Shown piece after piece: positions 1 to 5,125 of a DNA stretch of 8,783 bases (the stretch's first letter is position 1; each line of letters starts with the position of its first letter). This DNA comes from SKVR01 sp964589855 (lineage in GTDB: Bacteria; Bacteroidota; Bacteroidia; Bacteroidales; UBA7960). The translations under genes and the position numbers were made by a program. The notes under the pieces are model-generated. The model was not told the origin of the DNA. It made no database searches and worked only from the letters and a program-made list of their open reading frames with translations. The DNA is taken from assembly GCA_964589855.1 (NCBI GenBank), contig CAZPVB010000161.1, positions 1-8,783 on the forward strand. The letters are read 5' to 3'.

Positions 1-214
1 GTGGATAATAAAAAATTTTCTGTATTTTACTTCAGAAAAAACTTTCAAAGGTACTGAAAATTTTTGTTGTTTTCAAATAAAAATAACATGCAGACCATCT
101 TATTTCGTGATGGTCTACACGTTGGCTCGGTATTATATGGATAACGATAATTTTACGTTTTAGTTTCTGATATAAACAGAAAAAAACCAAATTATCATCA
201 GTATTGAGGCTCTT
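1..214. other. Intergenic region at left window edge
   Basis: No gene can be supported here. A plus-strand frame starting at base 1 ends with TGA at 55-57 (18 codons ending FRKNFQRY). It could be the tail of a convergent gene, but it is too short to judge. A second plus-strand frame is open from base 2 to a TAG at 161-163, and a minus-strand ATG at 98-96 stays open to the window edge. Neither has convincing amino-acid content, and stretches of this length are expected by chance in such AT-rich DNA. The only structured element is the hairpin at 92-116. Confidence 0.6.
92..116 (-). terminator. Possible terminator hairpin downstream of htrA
   Basis: AGACCATC (92-99) and GATGGTCT (109-116) form a perfect 8-bp stem with a 9-nt loop. 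Read on the minus strand, about 100 nt beyond the htrA stop, the stem is followed by GCATG and then a T-rich stretch (TTATTTTTATTT). That is the orientation expected for htrA termination. The T tract does not touch the stem, so this is not a textbook intrinsic terminator. It could also end a convergent plus-strand transcript entering from the left, but the plus-strand side has no T run. Confidence 0.4.
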
Positions 215-1708
215 TTATAATCCTAATCCGTAATAAGCTCTGGTACCATTGGGATATACCCCTTCGACCAATACCCCACCTCCGGCTTTTTCATTCAGTA
301 GGGCCACCAGTTCGCGGGCATTTACTACTTCTTCCCTGTCGATATGTGTTATGATAAAACCTTCCCGTATTCCTGCTGATGCTATTTTTCCATCAGATAA
401 AGAAGATACTCTTACACCATTTTCAATGTTTAGCCTTCTAAGTTCATTCTGGGTAACACTTTCAAAACGGGCGCCCAGCGCTTCCATTATATTTTTCTCT
501 CCGGCTTCAACAATAGATTCATCTCCATAAATGTTTTTGAGCACTGCCTCTGTCTCTCTTTTTTTTCCATTGCGGATATATTCAATACTAACACGATCGC
601 CTGGTCTTTTTCTACCCACAGTCTCTAATAAAGAGGCAGTGCTGGTAATTTGCCTGCCATCGATACCAGTAATTACATCGCCAGACTGGAGGCCAGCCTC
701 ATCGCCCGCGCTATCTTCTGATACAGCGGCAATGTAAACACCCTGATTTACATTCAGCTCTCTCTCTCTGGCAAGTTGTGAGTTTACACCTTGTATTTCT
801 ATTCCTAAAAATCCGCGTTGTACTTCGCCAAATTCCATCAGGTCTGTCATTACCTTTTTGGCAATATTGGATGGTATAGCAAAAGAGTAACCAGCAAAAG
901 TACCTGTAGTAGAGGCTATGGCGGCGTTTATTCCGACGAGTTCACCATTGGTGTTTACCAATGCACCACCGCTATTTCCCCGGTTTACGGCTGCATCTGT
1001 TTGTATAAAAGATTCAATAGCAGTACCTCCCCCCAGGATATTGATCTGACGCCCCTTGGCACTTACAATTCCTGCTGTAACGGTAGAGGTAAGGTTGAAC
1101 GGATTCCCAACAGCCAATACCCATTCACCAACCTTCACTTTATCCGAATCGCCAAACACTGCATAAGCAAAGTTTTCGCCTTCAATCTTTAATAGCGCAA
1201 GGTCTGTGGTAGGGTCAGTTCCTACTACGCTTGCATCATAAACACTGTTATCATTCAGGGTTACCTGAATTTCTACCGCATCCTGAACCACATGATTATT
1301 GGTTATTACATATCCGTCTTCACTGATGATTACACCACTTCCTGAGCCTTGTGTGCGCCTTTCTCTCTCGGGGCGCTGCTGACGTTCGCGCGGACCAAAG
1401 AAAAATTCATTGAAAAGATCGCCAGGGCCAAACTCCTCGTACAAGCTACTGGGGCGCTCAAACTCTGCACGGATGTGTACCACCGCATTAACGGTCATTT
1501 CTGCCACAACAGCAAAATCGGGTAGGGTGGTGGGTACATCACTCAAATAATGTGTAAATGCTGAAGGGAGCGAGGTACTTTGTTGTACTGTTTTGTTATT
1601 TGTTGAACTTGCAGAATCACTGGAATCGGAAAAAAATAAACTTTGCACAAAAACGGCTATAAATCCACCTAACGTGGCAATTAGCAGCATACTCAGAAAC
1701 TTCTTCAT
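215..1708 (-). CDS. htrA: HtrA/DegP-family periplasmic serine endoprotease with two PDZ domains
   Basis: Envelope quality-control protease of 497 aa that degrades or chaperones misfolded exported proteins. Residues 1-26 are a basic, then hydrophobic N-terminus (MKKFLSMLLIATLGGF), either a signal peptide or an uncleaved anchor. The trypsin-like domain spans about 62-290 with the full catalytic triad: His139 (TNNHVV), Asp169 (TTDLALLKI) and Ser246 (GNSGGAL). A charged, Arg/Glu-rich loop at 88-120 precedes the first protease strand, where DegP has its LA regulatory loop. PDZ1 is at about 295-392 (RGFLGIEIQ, GDVITGIDG) and PDZ2 at about 405-497 (GFIITHIDREEV), so the layout is DegP/DegQ-like rather than DegS-like. 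The ATG at 1708 is the natural start for the signal sequence. AAAGGA lies only two bases ahead of it, too close for a good ribosome site. Length and all key residues are normal. DegP and DegQ cannot be told apart here. Confidence 0.96.
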   Translation of the reverse strand: MKKFLSMLLIATLGGFIAVFVQSLFFSDSSDSASSTNNKTVQQSTSLPSAFTHYLSDVPTTLPDFAVVAEMTVNAVVHIRAEFERPSSLYEEFGPGDLFNEFFFGPRERQQRPERERRTQGSGSGVIISEDGYVITNNHVVQDAVEIQVTLNDNSVYDASVVGTDPTTDLALLKIEGENFAYAVFGDSDKVKVGEWVLAVGNPFNLTSTVTAGIVSAKGRQINILGGGTAIESFIQTDAAVNRGNSGGALVNTNGELVGINAAIASTTGTFAGYSFAIPSNIAKKVMTDLMEFGEVQRGFLGIEIQGVNSQLARERELNVNQGVYIAAVSEDSAGDEAGLQSGDVITGIDGRQITSTASLLETVGRKRPGDRVSIEYIRNGKKRETEAVLKNIYGDESIVEAGEKNIMEALGARFESVTQNELRRLNIENGVRVSSLSDGKIASAGIREGFIITHIDREEVVNARELVALLNEKAGGGVLVEGVYPNGTRAYYGLGL

Positions 1709-1751
1709 TTTCCTTTACTTTTTAATTAACAATCTGTTTAATGCACTATTT

Positions 1752-1785
1752 TCTTAACAAAAGATGTTCCTTTTTATTGTTAAGA
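1752..1785. promoter_or_regulatory. Inverted repeat upstream of htrA (possible operator)
   Basis: TCTTAACAA (1752-1760) is followed after 16 nt by its exact reverse complement TTGTTAAGA (1777-1785). The centre lies about 60 nt upstream of the htrA start codon, where a promoter or operator would be expected. Two 9-bp half-sites spaced about 2.5 helical turns apart could bind a dimeric regulator. In AT-rich DNA a few 9-bp inverted repeats per 9 kb are expected by chance, so position is the main argument. I found no exact TAnnTTTG box on the minus strand here. Confidence 0.25.
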
Positions 1786-2027
1786 GCACTATATGAAATT
1801 GAACGTTTTTCTATTTAATCTATTTAATCTTTGGATCTCAGTACTTTACTACTTTGGTTAAAAATTACAAACTATTTCTTTGGGTAAAATTTTCCGCAAA
1901 ATCCATTGCTTAACATTCAACTGGTTTTTCTTTTGTATTTTTGAATTTAAATTTGAAAAAAAATCCAGACAATTATAGAACATAAAAAGTTTTGTTACTA
2001 CTGGATTATTTTCTCTAAATTCTGATC

Positions 2028-2388
2028 ATTAAACAGGTTTCATGATTTTTTGTTTACCGGATAAAAAAGGGTAATCAGAACCTTTTAATATCTTACAGGT
2101 TTTATAAGTAACTGCTTATGTTTTCATTATGATCAACAAACCATTACAATGACTATTGATACACACCAGGATGATTTTAATTTGCAGAGATCAAAAAAAT
2201 CTTTTTTAAATATTGCCTGGTGAGATGCATCCGACTTGTTTAATCAAAATATATCTTATGAAAATGTTGAGACTGTGCGAAAGATAGTAGATTTGTTCTG
2301 CCACGAACATGTTTACTCATTTTCTTTCTTTTGAAGGAATTGATCTTTAGGTAATAAAATCATTAAAAATCTTGTTATTAAACAGGTT
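2028..2388. repeat. Dispersed 12-bp direct repeat ATTAAACAGGTT
   Basis: Exact copies lie at 2028-2039 and 2377-2388 on the plus strand. A minus-strand copy with one change (ATTAAACAGATT) lies at 1742-1731, close to the htrA start. Three near-identical 12-mers in a 763-bp gap are suggestive of a binding motif, but the AT-rich composition raises the chance rate. The coordinates span the two exact copies. Confidence 0.3.
2149..2334 (+). pseudogene. Possible decayed small gene with in-frame TGA
   Basis: From the ATG at 2149 a frame runs 24 codons (MTIDTHQDD ... FLNIAW) to TGA at 2221-2223. It then stays open another 37 codons (DASDLFNQ ... HVYSFSFF) to TGA at 2332-2334. The stretch looks less AT-rich than its flanks, and its amino-acid mix on both sides of the first stop is protein-like (varied charged residues, no poly-Lys or poly-Phe). 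This could be a remnant of a small gene inactivated by a Trp-to-stop type change, or a coincidence. I do not recognise the protein. TGA acts as a normal stop elsewhere in the window (4966-4968, 8751-8753), so code reassignment is not supported, and nothing here resembles a selenocysteine context. Confidence 0.2.
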
Positions 2389-2471
2389 AACCATTAAAAT
2401 TTAAGAAAATATCTTACCACTGCCAATTTTTCAATCTATTTTAGTTTTTTGCAATAAAACCAAACTAATCA

Positions 2472-3101
2472 ATGAAAAGAAAAAAAGATCCTGATTTTCA
2501 GGCATTACCGCTTATTGTTGGCATTGCTCTGGGGTTTTTCCTGGGTGTAGGGATGGTATACTGGCATTTTGACCGACAAAATGACAAGTTTGTTGCTGAA
2601 TTTTTTGATAAATATATGTCAAATTTTCAGGATGGAGATCAAAATACTGACCTTACACGAAAGCATGGATCAGTAGCAAATGCCCGTAATAAGGATTTAA
2701 GTTCTAATCGCAATGCATCTGTTATTGCTGAAAAAGACTTTTTGGCAAAGGATAAACTATTGTATTCCAAAACCATTACCATTAATACCAACCGTGAAAA
2801 AGAGAACAGAAGAAAAATTGATTCTTTAATTGGAAACATTTATGTTGAAGATTCTGCCAAAACTTATTATCTCGAATTCTGGGAATCACCTCTTAACTCA
2901 ATGGGGTATAAAATGGGTAAAAATAAAATTATGCTTTATGGCATTTATCTTTTTGATCTTGCAGGTCTTTCCTATCAAAACAATCAACTATACCTTCACT
3001 ACCTCAACCATAGTTATCCACTTGAGATTACCGCCGTTTTCCAACCTTTGCTGCCACAATCCAACGGATTGGTAGTAGAGCAAAATTCTTCTCCCGATTA
3101 A
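2472..3101 (+). CDS. Unrecognised membrane-anchored protein, 209 aa
   Basis: I do not recognise the family. The start MKRKKDPDFQ is strongly basic and is followed by one hydrophobic segment (about residues 12-31, LPLIVGIALGFFLGVGMVYW). By the positive-inside rule it is a signal-anchor protein with most of the chain in the periplasm. Residues 35-115 are polar and low in hydrophobics, rich in Asn, Lys and Asp, and are probably a flexible spacer. Residues 116-196 look folded: alternating hydrophobic/aromatic strands (TYYLEFWESPLNSMGYKM, NKIMLYGIYLFD, NNQLYLHYLNHSYPL) suggest a small beta-rich domain. The tail after 196 is polar. The ATG at 2472 has no Shine-Dalgarno sequence ahead of it, as expected for the phylum. 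It stands alone between two long gaps, divergent from htrA and 422 bp before dapF. An envelope role is inferred only from the anchor and neighbours. Confidence 0.8.
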   Translation: MKRKKDPDFQALPLIVGIALGFFLGVGMVYWHFDRQNDKFVAEFFDKYMSNFQDGDQNTDLTRKHGSVANARNKDLSSNRNASVIAEKDFLAKDKLLYSKTITINTNREKENRRKIDSLIGNIYVEDSAKTYYLEFWESPLNSMGYKMGKNKIMLYGIYLFDLAGLSYQNNQLYLHYLNHSYPLEITAVFQPLLPQSNGLVVEQNSSPD

Positions 3102-3238
3102 TGACCTTTTTCCTACCAGCCTAAACAGCAAGTTAATATGATACTTCTCAGCCAATCATTTACATCTGCACGAATATTAAATCATAACTTATTGATATCT
3201 TTTCCAAAACGATGTCTCTGATTTGTGGTTTGCCCCGT

Positions 3239-3388
3239 TTATAGGCTGATGATTCCCAGGATAAAAACAGTTCCTGAAAAACTAATGAGTCTGGTATAAA
3301 AAGGTTGTTGTCCACGAATAACAAGAATTTTTACGAATTTAGTTCTTTGATAATCTGATGTTTGATAAAGAGCAAAATTGACGCACAT
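3239..3388 (-). CDS. Doubtful 49-aa small membrane protein ORF
   Basis: ATG at 3388-3386 and TAA at 3241-3239 enclose 49 codons. The N-terminal half is polar with basic residues (YQTSDYQRTKFVKI). The C-terminus is a continuous hydrophobic run (LISFSGTVFILGIISL) that could be a transmembrane segment. No ribosome site precedes it, and a palindrome sits immediately upstream. Hydrophobic frames of this length arise readily from AT-rich DNA because Phe, Leu and Ile codons dominate, so I regard it as more likely chance than gene. It is listed because a small envelope protein divergent from dapF would not be implausible. Confidence 0.15.
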   Translation of the reverse strand: MCVNFALYQTSDYQRTKFVKILVIRGQQPFYTRLISFSGTVFILGIISL

Positions 3389-3390
3389 TA

Positions 3391-3415
3391 CTAAAAACAA
3401 GTTTTTAGACTGTCT
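3391..3415. promoter_or_regulatory. Palindrome upstream of dapF promoter
   Basis: CTAAAAAC (3391-3398) and GTTTTTAG (3401-3408) are exact reverse complements with only two bases between them. A second odd palindrome, AGAC-T-GTCT (3407-3415), overlaps its right edge. The 2-nt loop is too tight for a strong RNA hairpin, so a DNA-binding site is the more natural reading. It ends 20-27 bp before the putative dapF -33 element, a typical place for an activator or upstream repressor. No regulator is encoded nearby, so the partner is unknown. Confidence 0.3.
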
Positions 3416-3434
3416 TAACTAATAATACAAGGAT

Positions 3435-3468
3435 TTTGAGCATTATTGCAGAGTTTCGGTTAATTTTG
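3435..3468 (+). promoter_or_regulatory. Bacteroidota-type promoter for dapF
   Basis: TAATTTTG (3461-3468) matches the Bacteroidota -7 consensus TAnnTTTG exactly. A TTTG at 3435-3438 lies 22 bp upstream, within the accepted 17-23 bp range for the -33 TTG element. Transcription would begin near 3472-3476 and leave a leader of about 50 nt before the dapF ATG. The leader is AT-rich with no Shine-Dalgarno sequence, as is usual for the phylum. Confidence 0.5.
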
Positions 3469-3523
3469 AAAGTGATTTTGCCATCATTCAAATACATCAA
3501 ATGCACATTAAAAATATAATTAC

Positions 3524-4357
3524 ATGCAACAAACTTTTTATAAATACCACGGTGCAGGCAACGATTTTATTATCATGTATGATGAGTATAACAATGTTTT
3601 TAACAATGTTCCTGACCGTCAAAGATTAATTGCTACACTCTGCCATCGCAGGTTTGGCATTGGAGCCGATGGCCTTATGCTATTACAAAATGATGAAAAG
3701 TACGATTTTAAAATGGTTTATTTTAATTCCGACGGTAAACCGGGCACCATGTGCGGAAATGGAGGACGATGCCTTGTGAAATTTGCCTTTGACGTGGGGA
3801 AAATAACTCATTCGTCACAGTTTGTTGCCTCCGACGGACCTCATGAGGCAAGTATACTGGAGGATGATGGCAGCGGAGGTATTGTTTCACTGGGCATGAA
3901 TGACGTAAAAGACCTCGAGCAGAACAAGGATCGTTTTATCCTTGATACAGGTTCTCCTCACATGGTTCAATTTGTTGAAAATGTAAAAAGTCTGAATGTT
4001 TTTGAAGAAGGAAGAAATATCCGGTATTCATCCGAATGGGAGAAACAGGGCATCAATGTAAACTTTGTTGAGATCACAGAAGATGAATTGTTGATAAGAA
4101 CCTATGAAAGAGGGGTGGAAAATGAAACGTGGGCCTGTGGTACTGGTGTTACCGCCGCTGCTATTGCTGCGCATGCGGCAGGTATCAAAAGAAAAAACAA
4201 TACTTATACATTATGGGCAAAAGGAGGGAAACTCAGCGTAAGTTTTGACCACTTCCGGCATCATCATTACCAAAACATAGTATTAACCGGACCTGCCGTT
4301 AAAGTATTTGAAGGGGAATTGGATCTTAGCAGGATTGTGCCGGTTTGGGAAAAATAG
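3524..4357 (+). CDS. dapF: Diaminopimelate epimerase
   Basis: Converts LL-diaminopimelate to meso-diaminopimelate in the cytoplasm, the step that supplies the cross-linking residue of peptidoglycan and the precursor of lysine. The enzyme is cofactor-independent and uses two cysteines as acid and base. Both are present in their family motifs: Cys77 in PGTMCGNGGRC and Cys205 in WACGTGVTAAAIAA. The N-terminal signature FYKYHGAGNDFII (5-17) and the substrate-contact segments FGIGADGLM and ERGVENETWACG are intact. The two-lobed alpha/beta layout and the length of 277 aa are normal for DapF. The ATG at 3524 starts right at the conserved N-terminus (MQQTFYKYHGAGND), so it is well fixed. It is the first gene after a 422-bp gap with its own promoter candidate, and the acetyltransferase gene follows after 86 bp. 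Confidence 0.97.
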   Translation: MQQTFYKYHGAGNDFIIMYDEYNNVFNNVPDRQRLIATLCHRRFGIGADGLMLLQNDEKYDFKMVYFNSDGKPGTMCGNGGRCLVKFAFDVGKITHSSQFVASDGPHEASILEDDGSGGIVSLGMNDVKDLEQNKDRFILDTGSPHMVQFVENVKSLNVFEEGRNIRYSSEWEKQGINVNFVEITEDELLIRTYERGVENETWACGTGVTAAAIAAHAAGIKRKNNTYTLWAKGGKLSVSFDHFRHHHYQNIVLTGPAVKVFEGELDLSRIVPVWEK

Positions 4358-4406
4358 TTTTGTCTGTTTTACCTCGTTTAGTACTTTTTTTATATTAAAT
4401 GAACCG

Positions 4407-4434
4407 TTTGAATATCTCTAAATGATTATTTTTG
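4407..4434 (+). promoter_or_regulatory. Promoter candidate immediately before the acetyltransferase gene
   Basis: TATTTTTG (4427-4434) is an exact TAnnTTTG -7 box that ends nine bases before the ATG at 4444. A TTTG at 4407-4410 gives a 16-bp spacer, one base short of the usual range. If used, transcription would start around 4438-4442, giving an almost leaderless mRNA. A T-rich match can arise by chance, so confidence is moderate. Confidence 0.4.
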
Positions 4435-4443
4435 TGTGAGAAT

Positions 4444-4968
4444 ATGCAGATACTTAAAGGACAGATAACAGAATTAAGGGCAATGGAACCTTCAGATATC
4501 GATCTGTTGTACCAGTGGGAGAATGACACACAAACCTGGAATTATTCCAATACATATACACCTTTTTCCAGGTTTCATTTAGAACAATATGTGCTCAACT
4601 CTCATTCGGATATATATACGGATAAACAACTCCGGTTGATGATCATGGATAAAACCGGAAACACTATTGGTTGCATTGATCTTTTTGAATTTGACGCCAA
4701 AAACCGGAGAGCAGGTATTGGTGTGCTTATCGGCAAACCTCACAGAAAAAAAGGATATGCATCTGATTCACTCGACGTTATCATCAGGTATGCGCAAAAG
4801 GTACTAAACCTTCATCAGATATATTGTAATATAACTTCTGATAATCAAAACAGTATACGCTTATTTACAGGTAAAGGGTTTCAGAAATGTGGTACCAAAA
4901 AGGACTGGTTGCTTAACAATGAAAAGAACTGGATCAGTGAAGAAATATATCAATTTATATTTGAATGA
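4444..4968 (+). CDS. GNAT-family N-acetyltransferase (RimJ/RimL-like)
   Basis: Acetyl-CoA-dependent acetyltransferase of 174 aa; the acceptor is unknown. The N-terminus ITELRAMEPSDIDLLYQWEND (8-28) is the usual first strand and helix of the RimJ/RimL/SpeG-like subgroup. The acetyl-CoA pyrophosphate-binding motif A is clear: GIGVLIGKPHRKKGYASDSL (91-110), with the R-x-x-G-x-A core at Arg101-Ala106. The C-terminal motif NITSDNQNSIRLFTGKGF (129-146) is also typical. I chose the ATG at 4444. An in-frame TTG at 4432 would add only four residues (MCEN) and lies inside the putative -7 promoter box. It sits between dapF and mltG in the same direction. Substrates in this subgroup range from ribosomal N-termini to polyamines and sugars, so no specific one is claimed. 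Confidence 0.9.
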   Translation: MQILKGQITELRAMEPSDIDLLYQWENDTQTWNYSNTYTPFSRFHLEQYVLNSHSDIYTDKQLRLMIMDKTGNTIGCIDLFEFDAKNRRAGIGVLIGKPHRKKGYASDSLDVIIRYAQKVLNLHQIYCNITSDNQNSIRLFTGKGFQKCGTKKDWLLNNEKNWISEEIYQFIFE

Positions 4969-5125
4969 TGAATGCCCGGACAGAAAAAGACATTTGACTG
5001 CGAAAGATGCAAACTGAGAAGAATTTAAAAATCTGACGTGTAAATATTTGGGAAAACAAAATATGGTTACTGTTTTGCTGAAATCAGGTTTTTTTTTGAC
5101 TGTACTCAAAAATAATTATCTATAT

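Larger units (their letters stand above)
1709..2471. other. 763-bp divergent intergenic region
   Basis: This gap separates htrA (minus) from the anchored 209-aa gene (plus), so it must carry both promoters. It is very AT-rich. Contents I can point to are: the inverted repeat at 1752-1785; a tandem 9-mer (TATTTAATC twice, 1812-1829); an isolated TATTTTTG at 1936-1943 that matches the Bacteroidota -7 box but lacks a -33 TTG at usable spacing; the 12-mer ATTAAACAGGTT at 2028-2039 and 2377-2388, with a one-mismatch copy on the minus strand at 1742-1731; and a TGA-interrupted reading frame at 2149-2334. No tRNA or other recognisable RNA gene was seen. Confidence 0.6.
3102..3523. other. 422-bp intergenic region upstream of dapF
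   Basis: No clear gene lies here. No terminator-like hairpin follows the upstream gene at 3101. The right half carries the regulatory signals: a palindrome at 3391-3408, a small adjoining dyad at 3407-3415, and a dapF promoter candidate at 3435-3468. On the minus strand, a 49-codon frame (3388 down to 3239) is the only short reading frame with any protein character. Confidence 0.6.

Noticed and set aside
1..98. Minus-strand frame from an ATG at 98-96 running off the window edge
   Set aside because: Only 32 codons are visible, it starts inside the hairpin arm, and there is no family signal. It cannot be separated from chance with this window.
2..163. 53 codons open on the plus strand at the left edge
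   Set aside because: Composition looks like random AT-rich DNA (Phe, Tyr, Asn, Ile rich), the frame has no visible start, and it runs through the hairpin at 92-116.
164..182. TTTCTG/CAGAAA hairpin just past the htrA stop
   Set aside because: Only six pairs, mostly A-T, with no following T run on the minus strand. The 8-bp stem at 92-116 is a better terminator candidate.
1936..1943. TATTTTTG box, possible promoter of a non-coding RNA in the htrA gap
   Set aside because: No TTG lies at 17-23 bp upstream, and I see no folded RNA or terminator downstream. An 8-mer with two free positions is expected by chance in T-rich DNA.
2065..2086. AAAAGG/CCTTTT hairpin in the htrA gap
   Set aside because: The 6-bp stem is mostly A-T with a 10-nt loop and no T run after it, so it is not a credible terminator or structured RNA.
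2221..2223. In-frame TGA as selenocysteine or reassigned Trp
   Set aside because: Other genes in the window end in TGA as a normal stop, no SECIS-like hairpin is apparent just downstream, and the frame itself is not established as a gene.
4972..5028. 18-codon ORF after the acetyltransferase gene with a Cys-x-x-Cys motif (DCERCKL)
   Set aside because: Far too short for a zinc-ribbon protein. There is a single CxxC pair, no upstream ribosome signal, and it lies in a plain intergenic gap, so chance is the simplest explanation.
5048..5125. 26-residue N-terminal extension of MltG from a TTG start
   Set aside because: The extension is hydrophobic and partly encoded by a T9 tract. The ATG at 5126 gives the standard MltG layout of a basic tail followed by one membrane helix.
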